The notes: a model not told the origin generated them from the sequence alone. Counted from the stretch's first letter, positions 33,992-45,436 are shown. The stretch: 64,000 bases of DNA from Hygrophila difformis (GCA_030278955.1 JAOANR010000010.1:13809086-13873085), one strand, 5' to 3'. Program-made: numbers and translations.

Positions 33992-34992
33992 TGTTATCAC
34001 CAAAAAAATAAATAAATAAAATAAATAAAATAAACATATCAATTAAGTCTATCTGCCCGTTGGGCCAGGACCGAAGGGACAGCCACCTACCTGCCCGTCA
34101 GGCCAGGACCGAAGGGACAGTCACCTATCTGCCCGTTAGGCCAAAAGGACAGTCACCTATCTGTCCATCAGGCCAAGACCAAAGGGACAGTCACCTATTT
34201 GCCCGTCAGGCCAAAGGGACAGTCATCTATCTGCCCCTCAGGTCAGGACCAAAGGGACAGCCACCTATCCGCCCGTCAGGCCAAATGGACAGTCACCTAT
34301 CTGCCCATTAGGCCAAGACCAAAGGGACAGTCACCTATTCGCCCGTCAGGCCAAAGGGACAGTCACCTATCTGCCCATCAGGCCAGGACCAAAGGGACAG
34401 TCGCCTATCCGCCCATCAGGCCAAAGGGTCAGTCACCCATCCGCCCGTTAGGCCAAAGGGACAGTCACCTATCTGCCCATTAGGCCAAGACCAAAGGGAC
34501 AGTCACATATCTCTCGCTAGCCAAGACCATGAGACAGTCAACCAATTAGACCTGTTGGCCGGCCAAGCCAGGAACGACTAGATTTACTTGTCCGAACAGA
34601 GAGAAGCGGAACAACAGGTTAATACCACTCGATCGTAGTCGTCAACGGTGTCAAGCGGTTACCAGAAGCACGACCAAGGCAGTTCTCGGAGAGCGGTTTA
34701 CTGGATGGCCTATAAATACTAAGCAACTCAGCAGACGAAGAGAATCAACATCACATCAACACTCCTCAGGAGTTTTATTTTATCTTGTTCGTAGTTTAGT
34801 TGTAGTTCTGTAGTTTAGTTCGTAGTTGTAGTTGCTAGTTTCTTGTAATTCACAGTGGGCAAGGATTTCAATTCTTGTTCATTGACCCTAATTGTTGAAG
34901 GCGCAATCCAACGAAGGGAACTTTTCAGTTTCTATCGTCTCAGGCCTGTAAGGGCTTTACTATTTGTTGTTATCCAAATTTCTGCGATAACA
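33992..34992 (+). repeat. 3' LTR of the 30.8-kb gag-only element
   Basis: It matches 30,842-31,833 apart from scattered substitutions and indels in the tandem repeat (for example near 34,140). TATAAATACT lies near 34,713. It ends AACA and is followed by TTAGT. Confidence 0.88.
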
Positions 34993-35429
34993 TTAGTATA
35001 GAAGATAATAAACAACAGGAGATGCACAAACAGGATAATAAATAACACACCGATCACCGATGGAGATGTTCTCGACGACTGACGCAGACGGAAATTAATG
35101 TATTATTCAAATCTAAAATGAGATATGAGTGTTAGATTATCCATAAATCTGTAAGCCAGAAGCCCAAAAAGTTTCCTTATTTATGCAAATCTGAAATAAG
35201 ATACGGACATTGTTTGTTTATTATAACAAGAAATAAGTAGTTTTTAAAACTTGACAATGAGTTGGGATTGACTAGCGGCAGAATATATTATGGAGTATTT
35301 TTAAAATCACAAAATTGAAAATTTGAGGTGGTTGGGTGGATGATTATTGATTAACTGCTACATTGTGCTTATAAATAGTGTATCACAATTCACCCTACTA
35401 CTCTCAAGTCTGAATTCGTACATAAAATC
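34993..35429. promoter_or_regulatory. Upstream region of the RING-H2 gene
   Basis: The first roughly 30 bases belong to the TOPLESS-like fragment. The rest is non-coding. TATAAATAG at 35,370-35,378 lies about 60 bases before the ATG at 35,430 and is the best core-promoter candidate. Confidence 0.5.
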
Positions 35430-36479
35430 ATGCCGGCGGCACCACCCTCATCATCAACCGACGATCACGGTCGCCGTCGACTAAGGCAGACGCAGAGGCC
35501 GCGTCGTCGATTCCGATCTTCTCCGCCTCATCAGCCTCCTCTGGAATTCTTTCAAATTCATTACGACGATCACACTACTAGTATTCATCGGCGCCGACGA
35601 CGACAGCAGACGCGGCGGAGGCCGCCTCGATACCGATCAGCTCTGCCTCAGCCAATATTCCATTACCAAAGCTTCTCTACATACCCTCAAATTCAAACCC
35701 ATTACCCACACGCCCCTTCTTCTATTGTCACGCCACAAGGGATCCTCACTTTCACCCCTATTCCACCGCCGCCGCCACCGCCGCCGCCGCCACCTTCCCT
35801 TTGGTATACTCTCAATTGGATTGCCTTTCTGACGCCGCCCTCCTCAATGCCGCCGCCTCCTCCCCTCTTCCACACACCCTCCTCCTCAATGCCGCCTTCA
35901 ACGTCGCCTCCTCCCAGCTTCCACACGCCCTCCTCATCGCCGTCTACGCCCCTCCACGGCTCCCCCTCCATTCCCTCATTGTCGCCTCCTCCACGCCTTC
36001 TTCCCGACACGAACTCCTCCCCAAGACGGGATTTTGATGACCTTGTCAATGAAATTGCTGCAGTGGCGTACTCCCCTTACAACGTCAACCCCCCCGACTA
36101 TGATTGGAATAATGCGGAACTAGAAACAGATGATGATGGGTTTCTAATGCAGGACGAGGGAGTTATGCTTGATGAGATTCTAAGGATGTCCGAAGCAGCA
36201 GTTGTCCCAGAAAGTAGTAGTGGAGATCCAACAAGTGAATCTGGTTTCACAAAAGAAGCCATCCTCAATCGCATTCAAATTAGAAAATGCAACACCGAAT
36301 TATCCGATGATGATGGTGATGATGACGACATCTGCGTGGTGTGCCAGGATCAATTGAAGGACAAAAAAAACGGTGTGATTGGAATTCTGTCATGCAGGCA
36401 TGAGTATCACGTCTCTTGCATTGTGGAGTGGCTACAGTGCAAGAATTTATGCCCGCTCTGTAAGGCTGTGCCTATGTAG
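35430..36479 (+). CDS. RING-H2 finger E3 ubiquitin ligase, single exon
   Basis: This 349-residue protein probably transfers ubiquitin from an E2 enzyme to an unknown substrate. The N-terminal half is Arg-rich and then Pro-rich (about residues 110-195, poly-Pro encoded by CCGCCG runs), with no signal peptide or membrane segment evident. Residues 225-300 are acidic. The C-terminal RING-H2 spans residues 302-344: CVVC, then CRHEYH, C and CPLC, with the Cys3-His2-Cys3 pattern complete. The Trp of VEWLQ, usual in E2-binding RINGs, is present. The layout resembles BIG BROTHER or ZFP1-like ligases, but the exact subfamily is uncertain. The first ATG after the TATA box was chosen. Confidence 0.88.
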   Translation: MPAAPPSSSTDDHGRRRLRQTQRPRRRFRSSPPHQPPLEFFQIHYDDHTTSIHRRRRRQQTRRRPPRYRSALPQPIFHYQSFSTYPQIQTHYPHAPSSIVTPQGILTFTPIPPPPPPPPPPPSLWYTLNWIAFLTPPSSMPPPPPLFHTPSSSMPPSTSPPPSFHTPSSSPSTPLHGSPSIPSLSPPPRLLPDTNSSPRRDFDDLVNEIAAVAYSPYNVNPPDYDWNNAELETDDDGFLMQDEGVMLDEILRMSEAAVVPESSSGDPTSESGFTKEAILNRIQIRKCNTELSDDDGDDDDICVVCQDQLKDKKNGVIGILSCRHEYHVSCIVEWLQCKNLCPLCKAVPM

Positions 36480-36806
36480 TTTAGCTTCCTCTATTTGTCC
36501 GCTTTCGGTTGTTACTTAATTCGTTAATTTTTTATTGGTTGACTCTTGTGTATAAACAATAAGAGTTTGACATTATTCACCATTGTGCTTTCTGTCATAC
36601 AATATTATTTGCATTGTTGTTTGGAACTTCCACTGAATTGCATGTAGGATGAGCATTGTTGTTTGATCTTTATAGCTCGAGCATATTATAAGATTTCGGA
36701 TACAATTTTTGTATATATTTATAGCACAAGGGTGACCGCAAAAAGAACAAAAAAAGAAAAAAAAAAAGAAAAAAGAAAAAATAGTGGGGAAGCTTGCATC
36801 TATATA
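36480..36806. other. 3' flank of the RING gene and 3' flank of the tRNA gene
   Basis: Non-coding. A-rich tracts at 36,745-36,780 read as T-runs on the minus strand just past the tRNA and can serve as the RNA polymerase III terminator. Confidence 0.5.
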
Positions 36807-36878
36807 TATCAGAGCCAGGTTTCGATCCTGGGACCTGTGGGTTATGGGCCCACCACGCTTCCGCTGCGCCACTCTGAT
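36807..36878 (-). tRNA. Initiator tRNA-Met (CAU)
   Basis: On the minus strand the 72-nt sequence begins ATCAGAGTGGCGCAGCGG and ends CCTGGCTCTGATA. The 7-bp acceptor stem (ATCAGAG with CTCTGAT) is perfect. The anticodon stem GTGGG and CCCAC encloses a loop with CAT. Box A is GTGGCGCAGCGG and box B is GGATCGAAACC, with the A54-type T-loop of eukaryotic initiators. No intron is present. T-runs follow as terminator. Initiator tRNA-Met is also the primer for many plant LTR elements. Confidence 0.95.
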
Positions 36879-37359
36879 TTTGTTATTCTATTAGTATTAG
36901 ATTTATTTTAATTTCTATTTTTCCTTTTTTTAACCAAAAACCTTTATCAGCTTCATTTTGCTCTCTGCACCAAAACCAATACTGTAATAGAATTTTCTTC
37001 TTTTTGATCTGTATAAATTCTATCTTTCGGTCCAACTTTTAATAATTGAATTCTAAAAGTTAAAGTTTGGAGGAAGGTGTTCTTCTTTCCCTTTAAATCC
37101 TCTTGTTTCATATGATTCAAACAGGGTTGAAAATGTAATGCCTAGGTTTGGATGCCACTTTAAAGGCTAAGGTACTGTTCTTTCCCGTTTTTGTTGCACC
37201 AAAAAACAAATAAATAATTTTTTTTAAAAGATTATTGCGGAAAATAGAAAATGACGTTAGATGCAGCCCAACTGATCTACTAACATCAATTCCCATTCCC
37301 ACACATTAGAGAGAGGAATGAGCCCCAAATCCTCAATTGACATATACACCAAATTAATC
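36879..37359. other. Intergenic, 3' side of the desaturase gene
   Basis: No gene is seen. The part nearest 37,359 is the likely 3' UTR of the minus-strand desaturase. Confidence 0.45.
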
Positions 37360-39739
37360 TTAGCCTAAGGCCATTTTTTCCTTGTGAGTTATGATTGGCA
37401 GCTTCACTTCTGTGGCTAATCCAGCAGCTTCAAGAACACTTACTACATACCAAGTCATGTCTATCTGCCACCATTCCAAGCCATGTCGTGCCGAGTACTC
37501 GAACGCATGGTGGTTATTGTGCCATCCCTCTCCGAACGCCAGCACTGCCACCCACCTGGATCACATCATGGCTCCAAGATTAGTCATCCGTCCATCCTAG
37601 TTCATCATATACATAAGTGGGGAGGGGATAAAGTGAGGATAAAATATACCAGTTGTTTCGGGAGAGATCACGGGTGTTCCACGACTGGTTCCCCCAAACA
37701 TGGCAAGCGGAATTCACCAGCCAGGTGATATGGTACACCCACACCACTCTCACACCCTACAAATGAAGGAAAGTTCATTTTCATTGAACAAATCGTGCAG
37801 AAAACCATATTTAACATAACCTCAAACTCTCACAATCGACAAGCACAACACTTTAATCACAAGGCATGTAAACAAGTCTAACTCTAGCCAAACTGAAAAC
37901 AAAAATAAAAAGTAAAATTACAAGCCTCTCAGATTAAACTCAGAGTTGTCTCAGAATTTATTATAGGGATCAAGATAATCTCGAACTCAAAAGTTGATAA
38001 AATATTCAATACCTATTAGGATAATGTTATATAGCATATTGTTGCAACATGTTAAACCATGTTTCAGTCAACTCAGATTCAAGTTTAGGATTTCCTCTAG
38101 CTTTTGTCAAGTACCTCACGATCACAAACTAGAAGGGCAATCCCAAACCCAACCCCAATCTAAAAATTAATGTAAGTTCTGTTAGAATTAATACAAAATT
38201 ATTGAATTAGCCTGCATCAATCTCTTTTACCACTAACCTATAAATGTAAATTTCAAGGTAAATTAGAGACATTTTAAAAATATCAGTTACTAATATTATA
38301 AAACAACTCATATTAGACTAACAATCTCAAGTCTAAAAACACTAGTATTTGGAATTGGAGAGAATTAGATTTATAGAATTGAAAAGGTACTGATAAAGGT
38401 TACAGTGGCAATGTGGTATTTAATCTTTCCTTAATTTAATCAATTTGCATTGTGATCAAGTATTTTTAGTATACTAAGTTCAAATATTAACCCCAATTTT
38501 ACACCTAATCCCTGCATATACAATACCTTCAACTCACCAAACGAATGTCTTAGGCTTCACAATGTTATTGACCACATTTGTACACAAGTAGACAAAAGAT
38601 AAGACAAATAAAAATCCGTGTTGGTGATGATGGCCTACCAAGGTTGTCTCCTTATCAGCTCTCATTCTAACCAACAGTTGCAACCAAGATTCATAGGAAT
38701 TTTTAATGAAAAACAATTCTCGAGGCCAGAATTTAAACAATGCTGTAACTCACCATCCCCCAAACAATATAAGGAAACCCTCCCACTGCAAACAACACAG
38801 CCCCAAGCAACACTGGATGAACAGCATAAGTTCTCTGGATAAACCTATAAAAGGGCTGCTTCTCTAGATCCCCTACATTGTTAGGCTTCCCACACTGCAA
38901 AATAGTGTACCAAACATTAACTCATCAAGTAGAATTGATTGAGAATGTAATGACAGCAAAATTTGGAGTTTTGAGTCACCCTTTCGGCTATAAAATTGGT
39001 GTCAAAGAGCCAACCAATATGGCTGAACCAAAACCCTTCCAGGGGGCTGTGTGGATCCTTTTCCGAATCACAAAATTGATGATGGTACCTATGTGTGCTC
39101 ACCCAATCAAGCGGATTACCCTATGAATCAAATGTAATTAGATCAATAAAATGAATGCAACTGGAAATACAATAGATTGAAAACCAAGCATAATCCAAAA
39201 GACAGAACCCTAACCTGAAGGGCTTGAACACCACAGTATGCAAAAAAGTACTCAAGCCATTTGGGGAGTTTGAAGCTTTTGTGAGAAAGATTTCTATGGA
39301 AAGACAGAGTGATTCCCAACAGACCAGTGATGAAATACAATCCAAAGGCGGTCCAAAAGGCGCCCCAATTGAACGTGAAGGGAGCAAAAATACACAGCAA
39401 ATGCATCGCGATCATCACTCCCACAGTGGCCCTATCTAACGAATTCCACTTTCTGCCCCGAAAGGGATTCCTCTTCCGCTTGACCACCACGTCCGAGAGC
39501 AAAATCCGACCGAAGTCAGAACCTTGTTTAACCGATGCTGCAATGGCTCTTCTGAAATCCCGTTTGGAAAAGAATCCATTTTGGAGGATGTTATAAGTGA
39601 ATTCTGTGGTGATTGAAATAGGAACCGATCGCTTGTGCTTTTGTGGGACCGCGAAGGAAATGGGCCTGGAAATGGAAGTGGTAAACGACGGGAATTGGAA
39701 TTGCCTCGGCTTGCGCGGCTGGAAAACGGCGAGAGCCAT
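37360..39739 (-). CDS. FAD5: Chloroplast acyl-lipid desaturase, FAD5/ADS3 type (palmitoyl-MGDG delta-7 desaturase), five exons
   Basis: Predicted exons, high to low: 39,739-39,215; 39,120-38,980; 38,894-38,754; 37,756-37,650; 37,555-37,360. All junctions are GT-AG and in frame, giving 369 residues. The first 60 or so residues are rich in Ser, Arg and Phe like a plastid transit peptide. The three histidine boxes are complete: HRNLSH (148-153), HRYHH (185-189) and HNNHH (317-321), which bind the di-iron centre. Hydrophobic segments surround them. In Arabidopsis FAD5 puts the first double bond in 16:0 on monogalactosyldiacylglycerol. Family members with other specificity exist, so delta-7 is inferred. 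The gene diverges from PIFI across 393 bp. Intron 3 is about 1 kb. Confidence 0.9.
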
Positions 39740-40132
39740 TGTCCCCTGCGTGTTTGTGTTTGGTATATGGAAAACTTGCGGTATTCCCTACGGTTTACGT
39801 TTCTTGAAAGCCAGGGCGTGACTTGATGTTACCAATGCGCGTAACTAGAAGCCTAGCAGGGCGGAAAAGCGGTGGGGTAAAATAGGTATTTCGACAGTGA
39901 TGGCAGTGCCAAGATTTTTTTCTGGTGGGGTTCAACACTTCCAAGTTCAAGGTTCATGCTTGATATTTAAAGTTCACGCCTTTTGTCATTTTCTGAAAAT
40001 GAGAGATATTTTTGGGGCTTTGTTTTATCTATATATACACATGTTGTGTGGTGAGTCTTGTCCGTGGAAGATTTTGCTTTATCCCTCCTATCTGAAATTC
40101 TGAAGCTGCTGCTGCTTCCACTGCCGTCGAGG
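39740..40132. promoter_or_regulatory. Shared divergent promoter of the desaturase and PIFI genes
   Basis: Only 393 bp separate the two start codons. TATATATA-like sequence at 40,029-40,038 suits PIFI. AGATATTTT at 40,004-40,012 is the complement of the evening element AAAATATCT. No clear TATA box is evident for the minus-strand desaturase. Confidence 0.55.
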
Positions 40133-42070
40133 ATGGCTGCAGCCGCCGCTGCTACAAGTTCTTCCCTCTTCAATTCTTCCAAGCAAATCGCATCTGTTTC
40201 CACTCGGATTCCAGGTATTTCTCTTGTTAAACTCGGTTGTGGTTTTGGTTTTTCCCAATTTGGGGATTAGGGCATTTGATTTAGTTCTCGTTCATATCTT
40301 TTCTCATTGAGCATACACATTCCTTCTTGGGCTGTAGTTTCTTATGGCAATTGATGTGAAAATTCGTGTTTTTTCACTTGTTTGCAAAAATCATTGGGAA
40401 ATTGGATTCGCTTATACAAGAATTGTGCTTTTTTCTTTTTTTTCCCCATCAATTCTTTGTTCGATTCTACTTTTAGTTTCTGTAGGAGTTTGAATAGTTG
40501 ATGATGCTTCCATTCCCAGCTTAAAATCCATTTCGTGCTGCAGCTCCTAGGCTTTCACAATCTTCGGTTCGACGCAACAATGGTACTCAGAGAAGGGTTA
40601 TTAAGATCAATTGCAAAGCCGTTTCAGCTCCTTCTGTCGCAACAACTACGGTTGAGCAAATCATAGAGTGAGCTTCACAATCTCGGTCCAAATACCAATA
40701 GTTCATGCTTGTTGATCTTAAAAAAACAAATTTATGCTTGTGATATATGTATGTTTAAATCTGAAATTAAGTAGTCTCTGCTAATTCAAGGTGTATACTT
40801 CCATCATGGGCTCAATTTGACCTTGGAAGAGCTCCGATCTACTGGAAGACGATGAACGGTCTTCCTCCAACAGCAGTACGTAGACAAAAATGTTTTTGAG
40901 TAAAAAGTTTGGATCTTTGTTTCAGTATCTGAGTTTGTGATGTGAAAATTCGACAGGGCGAACGATTGAAGCTCTTCTACAATCCGGCTGCAACAAAACT
41001 TGTTCCTAATGCAGAATTTGGAATTGCCTTCAACGGTATTTCCTCATCTGAAATCAGCATTTATGCACATTGTAATGTTCCTGTATTCTGAGGGAAATCA
41101 GATCATCTAATTTAAACGATATCGCACACATTCGTTTGATTTCGAACTAAACTTCTGAACTTATAAAATTGTGCGCTATGGCTCTGCATACATAATGAAA
41201 TAGGATATAATACCATTGTCAATGATTTAAATAAACCCAGCCAAAGAGTTATATGAATCTCCTTATGGAACTTACGCTAGTTTCGTATGATCCCTTTGTT
41301 GATTATGTCGTGTATGTATGAATTGTACATCTTTGTGGATCGTCGCTTGTGAATTCATTTTGTAGGAGGTTTCAATCAACCTATCATGTGCGGAGGCGAA
41401 CCACGAGCAATGCTTCAAAAGATTAGAGGAAAAGCCGATCCTCCTATTTACACTATTCAGATATGCATCCCCAAATACGGTATAGGATTTGTCCCAACTC
41501 TCATAATCCTTCTAGTGTGCTTTCATTTGCATACTTTGAGATGTGTCTTATCTTGCAGCAACAAGTTTGATATTCTCATTCACAAATGGAACCGACTGGG
41601 ATGGCCCCTATAGACTGCAGTTTCAAGTACCAAAACCTTGGAAGAATCGACCACCTGAATTTTTCACTGCGGTAAAAGCTCTCTCTTTTCACGGGGTCAT
41701 TTGCTACATTTCCAAAGAGAGCCATCATTGATTTTTAATGTTTCGGAGCAGGGACTTGCGGAGGAGTTGAGCAGGGAAGGCGCCTGCGAACAAGCCATAT
41801 ATCCAGACACTAATGTTGTCGCAACGACCTGTGCAATGATTGGTAACTTGTCAGTCGAAGGAGTAAGTTCATTCTCTCTTCCATTCGATTTTGAAACAAA
41901 ACAAATGCCAAAAATTGATACCTGAAGCCTACTTCACATTTCTCTTGATGCAGGGTGATCGATGCAATCTCGATTTTGTCATTGGATGCACCGATCCGAG
42001 CTCACCACTCTACAACCCGCTTGCAAATGTGGATGATGGTTCCTGCCCTCTGTCCGATTCAGAGGATTAG
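40133..42070 (+). CDS. PIFI: PIFI, post-illumination chlorophyll fluorescence increase protein, eight exons
   Basis: Predicted exons: 40,133-40,214; 40,544-40,667; 40,791-40,875; 40,957-41,035; 41,366-41,479; 41,559-41,671; 41,752-41,862; 41,954-42,070. The 825-nt reading frame is continuous across all junctions and gives 274 residues, close to the family length. The N-terminus ([18 protein letters not shown]) is a typical plastid transit peptide. Family blocks include [56 protein letters not shown] and the C-terminal GDRCNLDF with [17 protein letters not shown] is a stromal-side chloroplast protein tied to NDH-dependent chlororespiration. Its biochemical activity is not known. Recognition is from recall of the family. 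Confidence 0.88.
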
Positions 42071-42355
42071 ATGCACAATGTCTCCAGGAGCGACGGATAA
42101 GAATTCCAAGTATATGTGCAATTCCAAGTATATGTGCATTTTCCGGCGCTTGTCCCCTTGCATCATAGTATTGTATACTGTACAGAAGACAATTCAATAG
42201 TTACAGAAACTACAGAATATGAAGGAACTATTTGGAAGTATATCTTGATTGAAACACCATACTGCATTATTGAAGTGATATTATGTTACAGAGGGCTACA
42301 AGTTCTCTTGTTTCTGGTAAATATGTACATTAACGGGTAAGGACACAGGAATGGA
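42071..42355. other. Convergent 3' ends of PIFI and the PV42a-like gene
   Basis: This 285-bp tail-to-tail spacer should hold both 3' UTRs. A 13-bp direct repeat (AATTCCAAGTATA) lies at about 42,103-42,130. Confidence 0.45.
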
Positions 42356-44931
42356 CTAAGCTGCTTGTGAAATCATCCAAACACGAGTTGCTCGAATTAT
42401 ATCCGTCAGGGAAATCAAGCCGGCGAGAAGGCCCGATTCGTCTAAAACCCAAACGCGATGAACATGATTGTTGACAATCTTGTCCACTACTTCACCCAGA
42501 AGGGATTCAGGTCGGCAGGCAATGAGCTCCTTGGACGAGTTTCTCATTCCAACTTCCTGTGGGATCTCTCTAAGTTTAGATATGAAATCGAGAACCTTCA
42601 TTTGCAGGCAAGATCGCAGTGTAGAAATCGGGCATCCTCTGAGGTCTGTGGCTGAAAACGTTCCCACAAGCTTCCTATCTTTGCCCTGAAAAGATTCATA
42701 ACAAATATAATGCCAACGCATAACCATAGGAAGTAATAATCGTTAGGGACAAACCCAAACCCAAACCCGAACAGCGAAAACCACCTCCCATCCCTAGAGT
42801 TTCGATCACCACAAATCATGCTTAGTTCTCTCAACATAGAATCTCCAAACTCGACAGAATCCAAAAGAAATGAAATGGCTTACAGATTGAATTGAAGCTT
42901 ACATTGACAATCTGGCCTTGATCCTCCAGATAATCATGTTCTGTAAACTCAACAACGGGAACAGCAGTAAGGGAAGCACGATGCATGCACCTGATGGCAT
43001 CGATAACAGTGGTCTTATCTGTGACCCCAAAGATAATATCACTCACTGCTCCAAGTTCTTTGACGGGACACAACAGAAGGCCCTGCAGCTCATGCTCGTG
43101 AGCCTTCAAGAACTTGAGGAGATCCATCTGCGTAAGCATACGATACCCTGATGCAGTTTCCACGAGCTCAACTCCGGATACGTTTTCCATTTGGCTGTCC
43201 AGTGGAACTAAAGCTCGATGTATTCCTTTGCTGAAAACTTCCATACAATCTAGGATGCTACACTCAAGACAAACAATGAGATCGATACCTTAATATTCCC
43301 GGCGATTATCCAGATTACCAGATATAGATTGTAGCTAGCTTACTATTCGATAAGAAATGGATAACACGGTTGGGCAGTGGTTAATGTATCTCAGACCACG
43401 TACTAGGTTTCATGCGTCTTGAAATCGACCTAGCTAAAAATCAGATCCGAACCACCCCAAAATTAATTTGAAATTTCATTCAGTTGGTTTGGATTGAATT
43501 TTCTAAATTTTCGTGTTTCCGGATTGGATTTATTTATATTTTTTTTCCTTAAAAGCCAAAGAAATAGTGGGAGAAGCTTATGCCACACAAATTTGTTTGG
43601 ATTGATGTACTGAAAATTGAACAAATCCAAAATATTTAATACTATAATATAAAGATATACTAATATATATATTTTTTAAAATATAAATGAATAAGAAGTA
43701 AAACCACATTCGTAATTCATTACACCTCCAACAAAGTAATCGACCTCCATTATTTTGTAACTTAAAACTTCGAAACTATTTGAAATTTTCATTTATTCAT
43801 CATATATATTATATTGTGTATTGCGCTGGTATTTTTTTTGAAATTGTTTTTGTTGTTATTTGTCGATGAATATAATTTCAATTTTTTTTTATAATAAGTT
43901 TGAATTTTTGAATTTTTGTATTTCCAAATTTTTTATTTGATTCAAATTTTATTGCTTGGATTTTGAATTTTTTGGATTCATTTTTAATAAAAAATTTAAA
44001 TTTTGTGAATTCAATTAAATTTAAGCAATCTAATCCATTCTTCCTAACCCCTACCTAGTTCCCCATCCTAAATATATACTTCTATTTCAGAGTATAGACA
44101 AAATATTGATAATAATACAAAGCAAAATAACGCACATTTTCGCGTGTTGATAAATAGTACTCCCTCGTCCTCTAATAATTGAAACATTGACATAGTTTTT
44201 ACTATTCATTCTCTAACTTTGATTCGACTTTTTAACACATTTATATAAGATAAAACATAGTCAAGTGGGATCTTGGATTCATGCGTAGATTTAATCGAAT
44301 TTTTATAATTTTTATTTTTATATAATTAAAGATATTGAGCGTTAAAAATGTGTATTGGATTGCGTAAAATCCATGAATGTAATTGAAAACATAGGGAGTA
44401 TAAAAATAAAGAGGCCCCTCTAAAAATCGAAATCACTGACCCCGTATTACAGTTGAGTGTCCACAAGCTCAGGCTCTCCAAACACTGCCCTATAATCGTC
44501 GACACCGGAACCTGCATCAGACGGTCCAGATCATCGCCGCCCATCTCCGCCGATTCGTCGCGCTTCCCGGCAATGTGCGCCAGCATATCCAACATCGTCA
44601 CCATCCCTATATAGTGTTTCCTCGCCGCCCCGGTCTGCTTGTCCGACTCCATAATCATCGATCCCCCGGCTCCAATCCAATGCCCCGGCGGAGCAGCCAC
44701 CGGCGCCGCCAACACGCGGTTGGCCAGGAGAATGTTCATTGTGTCGGCCAGCGACGCGTTGTACGGAACCTCCACCAATCGGCGGCTGTCGGCAATTAAA
44801 TCTCGCACTTTCTTTTGCCGCAGGGTTAGGATTTGATCGCCGGCCGGCTTTTCGTCGGTTTTGGTGGCTTGCATGATTTGGGAATTAGGGTTTTTGTTTG
44901 AGAAATGAGAGGAGATTGAGATGGATACCAT
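42356..44931 (-). CDS. PV42A: CBS-domain protein, SnRK1 gamma-like PV42a type, three exons
   Basis: Predicted exons: 44,931-44,441; 43,257-42,903; 42,685-42,356, all GT-AG and in frame (391 residues). A second in-frame ATG at 44,874 (MQATKTDEK) would give 372 residues and fits the family start better. Two tandem pairs of CBS motifs are visible: VRDLIADSRRLVEVP, then AHIAG and STIIGQCLESLS; GIHRALVPLDSQMENVSGVE with YRMLTQMDLLKFL; AASL-type RASLTAVPVVEF; and KDRKLVGTFSATDLRGC with HVHRVWVLDESGLLAGLISLTDIIR. Such proteins bind adenosine ligands and relate to the SNF4/gamma subunit of SnRK1. PV42 genes act in reproductive development in Arabidopsis. Intron 1 (1.18 kb) carries a Stowaway MITE. 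Confidence 0.85.
44160..44398. mobile_element. Stowaway-like MITE in intron 1 of the PV42a-like gene
   Basis: The left end is CTCCCTCGTCCTC and the right end ATAGGGAG. TA duplications flank it (44,158-44,159 and 44,399-44,400). It ends 42 bp from the exon 1 splice donor. Confidence 0.7.
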
Positions 44932-45436
44932 TCACGTACGGTTAATTATGTACGTATATGATAATATGAACTATGAAGGTGCTCAAAACGCCGCGGAGTC
45001 GGGATAATCTGTGTGCACGTGTCGATCAATGAGGGTGCATGCTGGCTTCACGTTTGCCACGTGGAAATAAATCTACTGCTTAATGCTTACCCGTCTATCA
45101 CATCTTCTTCACATTATTATTCCTTCCGTCCCAATTACCTCCTCATGTCATTTCACTCGGGATCCTATATAGAATCCGGATTGTATGATAGAATCGGGAT
45201 ACTAAAATTTTATAAAATTATAATAATAAATAAATTTAATTATATATATTAACAAGAAAAAATATTATTTCGTGTGTTTATGAATTATGCAAGTTAATTA
45301 ATATAATACAGTACAAAAACATCGCAATTAAGCATAAAATATTTCTACATACATACATATTATGTTTTCTTACACATATTATTAAGTTTAAAATTAAAGA
45401 AAAAAAGTTACTTTTTTGGGATGATCGTAAATCATA
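44932..45436 (-). promoter_or_regulatory. Upstream region of the PV42a-like gene with two G-boxes and an RY motif
   Basis: CACGTG occurs at 45,016-45,021 (as GCACGTGTCG, an ABRE-like context) and at 45,058-45,063 (GCCACGTGG). TGCATG, the RY core, lies between them at 45,036-45,041. All lie 85-132 bp upstream of the first ATG. The rest is AT-rich. Confidence 0.5.

Larger units (their letters stand above)
30842..34992 (+). mobile_element. Gag-only LTR retrotransposon (TR-GAG type), Gypsy-like
   Basis: LTRs at 30,842-31,833 and 33,992-34,992 begin TGTTATCACC and end GCGATAACA. The flanks GTAGT and TTAGT are a 5-bp duplication with one mismatch. A PBS-like AATTGGCGACCACAGTGGG follows the 5' LTR directly. 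A polypurine tract AATAGGGGGGGCAA precedes the 3' LTR. The only coding region is a degraded gag; protease, RT, RNase H and integrase are absent. The LTRs differ by substitutions and small indels within their tandem repeats, so it is older than the related element at 48.7 kb. Confidence 0.88.

Noticed and set aside
34050..34505. A secreted repeat protein
   Set aside because: The frame is only the LTR minisatellite of the 3' LTR.
35702..36049. Minus-strand Gly-rich frame opposite the RING gene
   Set aside because: It is the shadow of the Pro-rich coding region (CCGCCG repeats) of the plus-strand RING-H2 gene.
43365..43440. Possible second SINE head in PV42a intron 1
   Set aside because: A GGGCAGTGGTTAA word resembles box A, but the box B match (GGTTTCATGCGTC) is poor and no tail or target duplication is seen.
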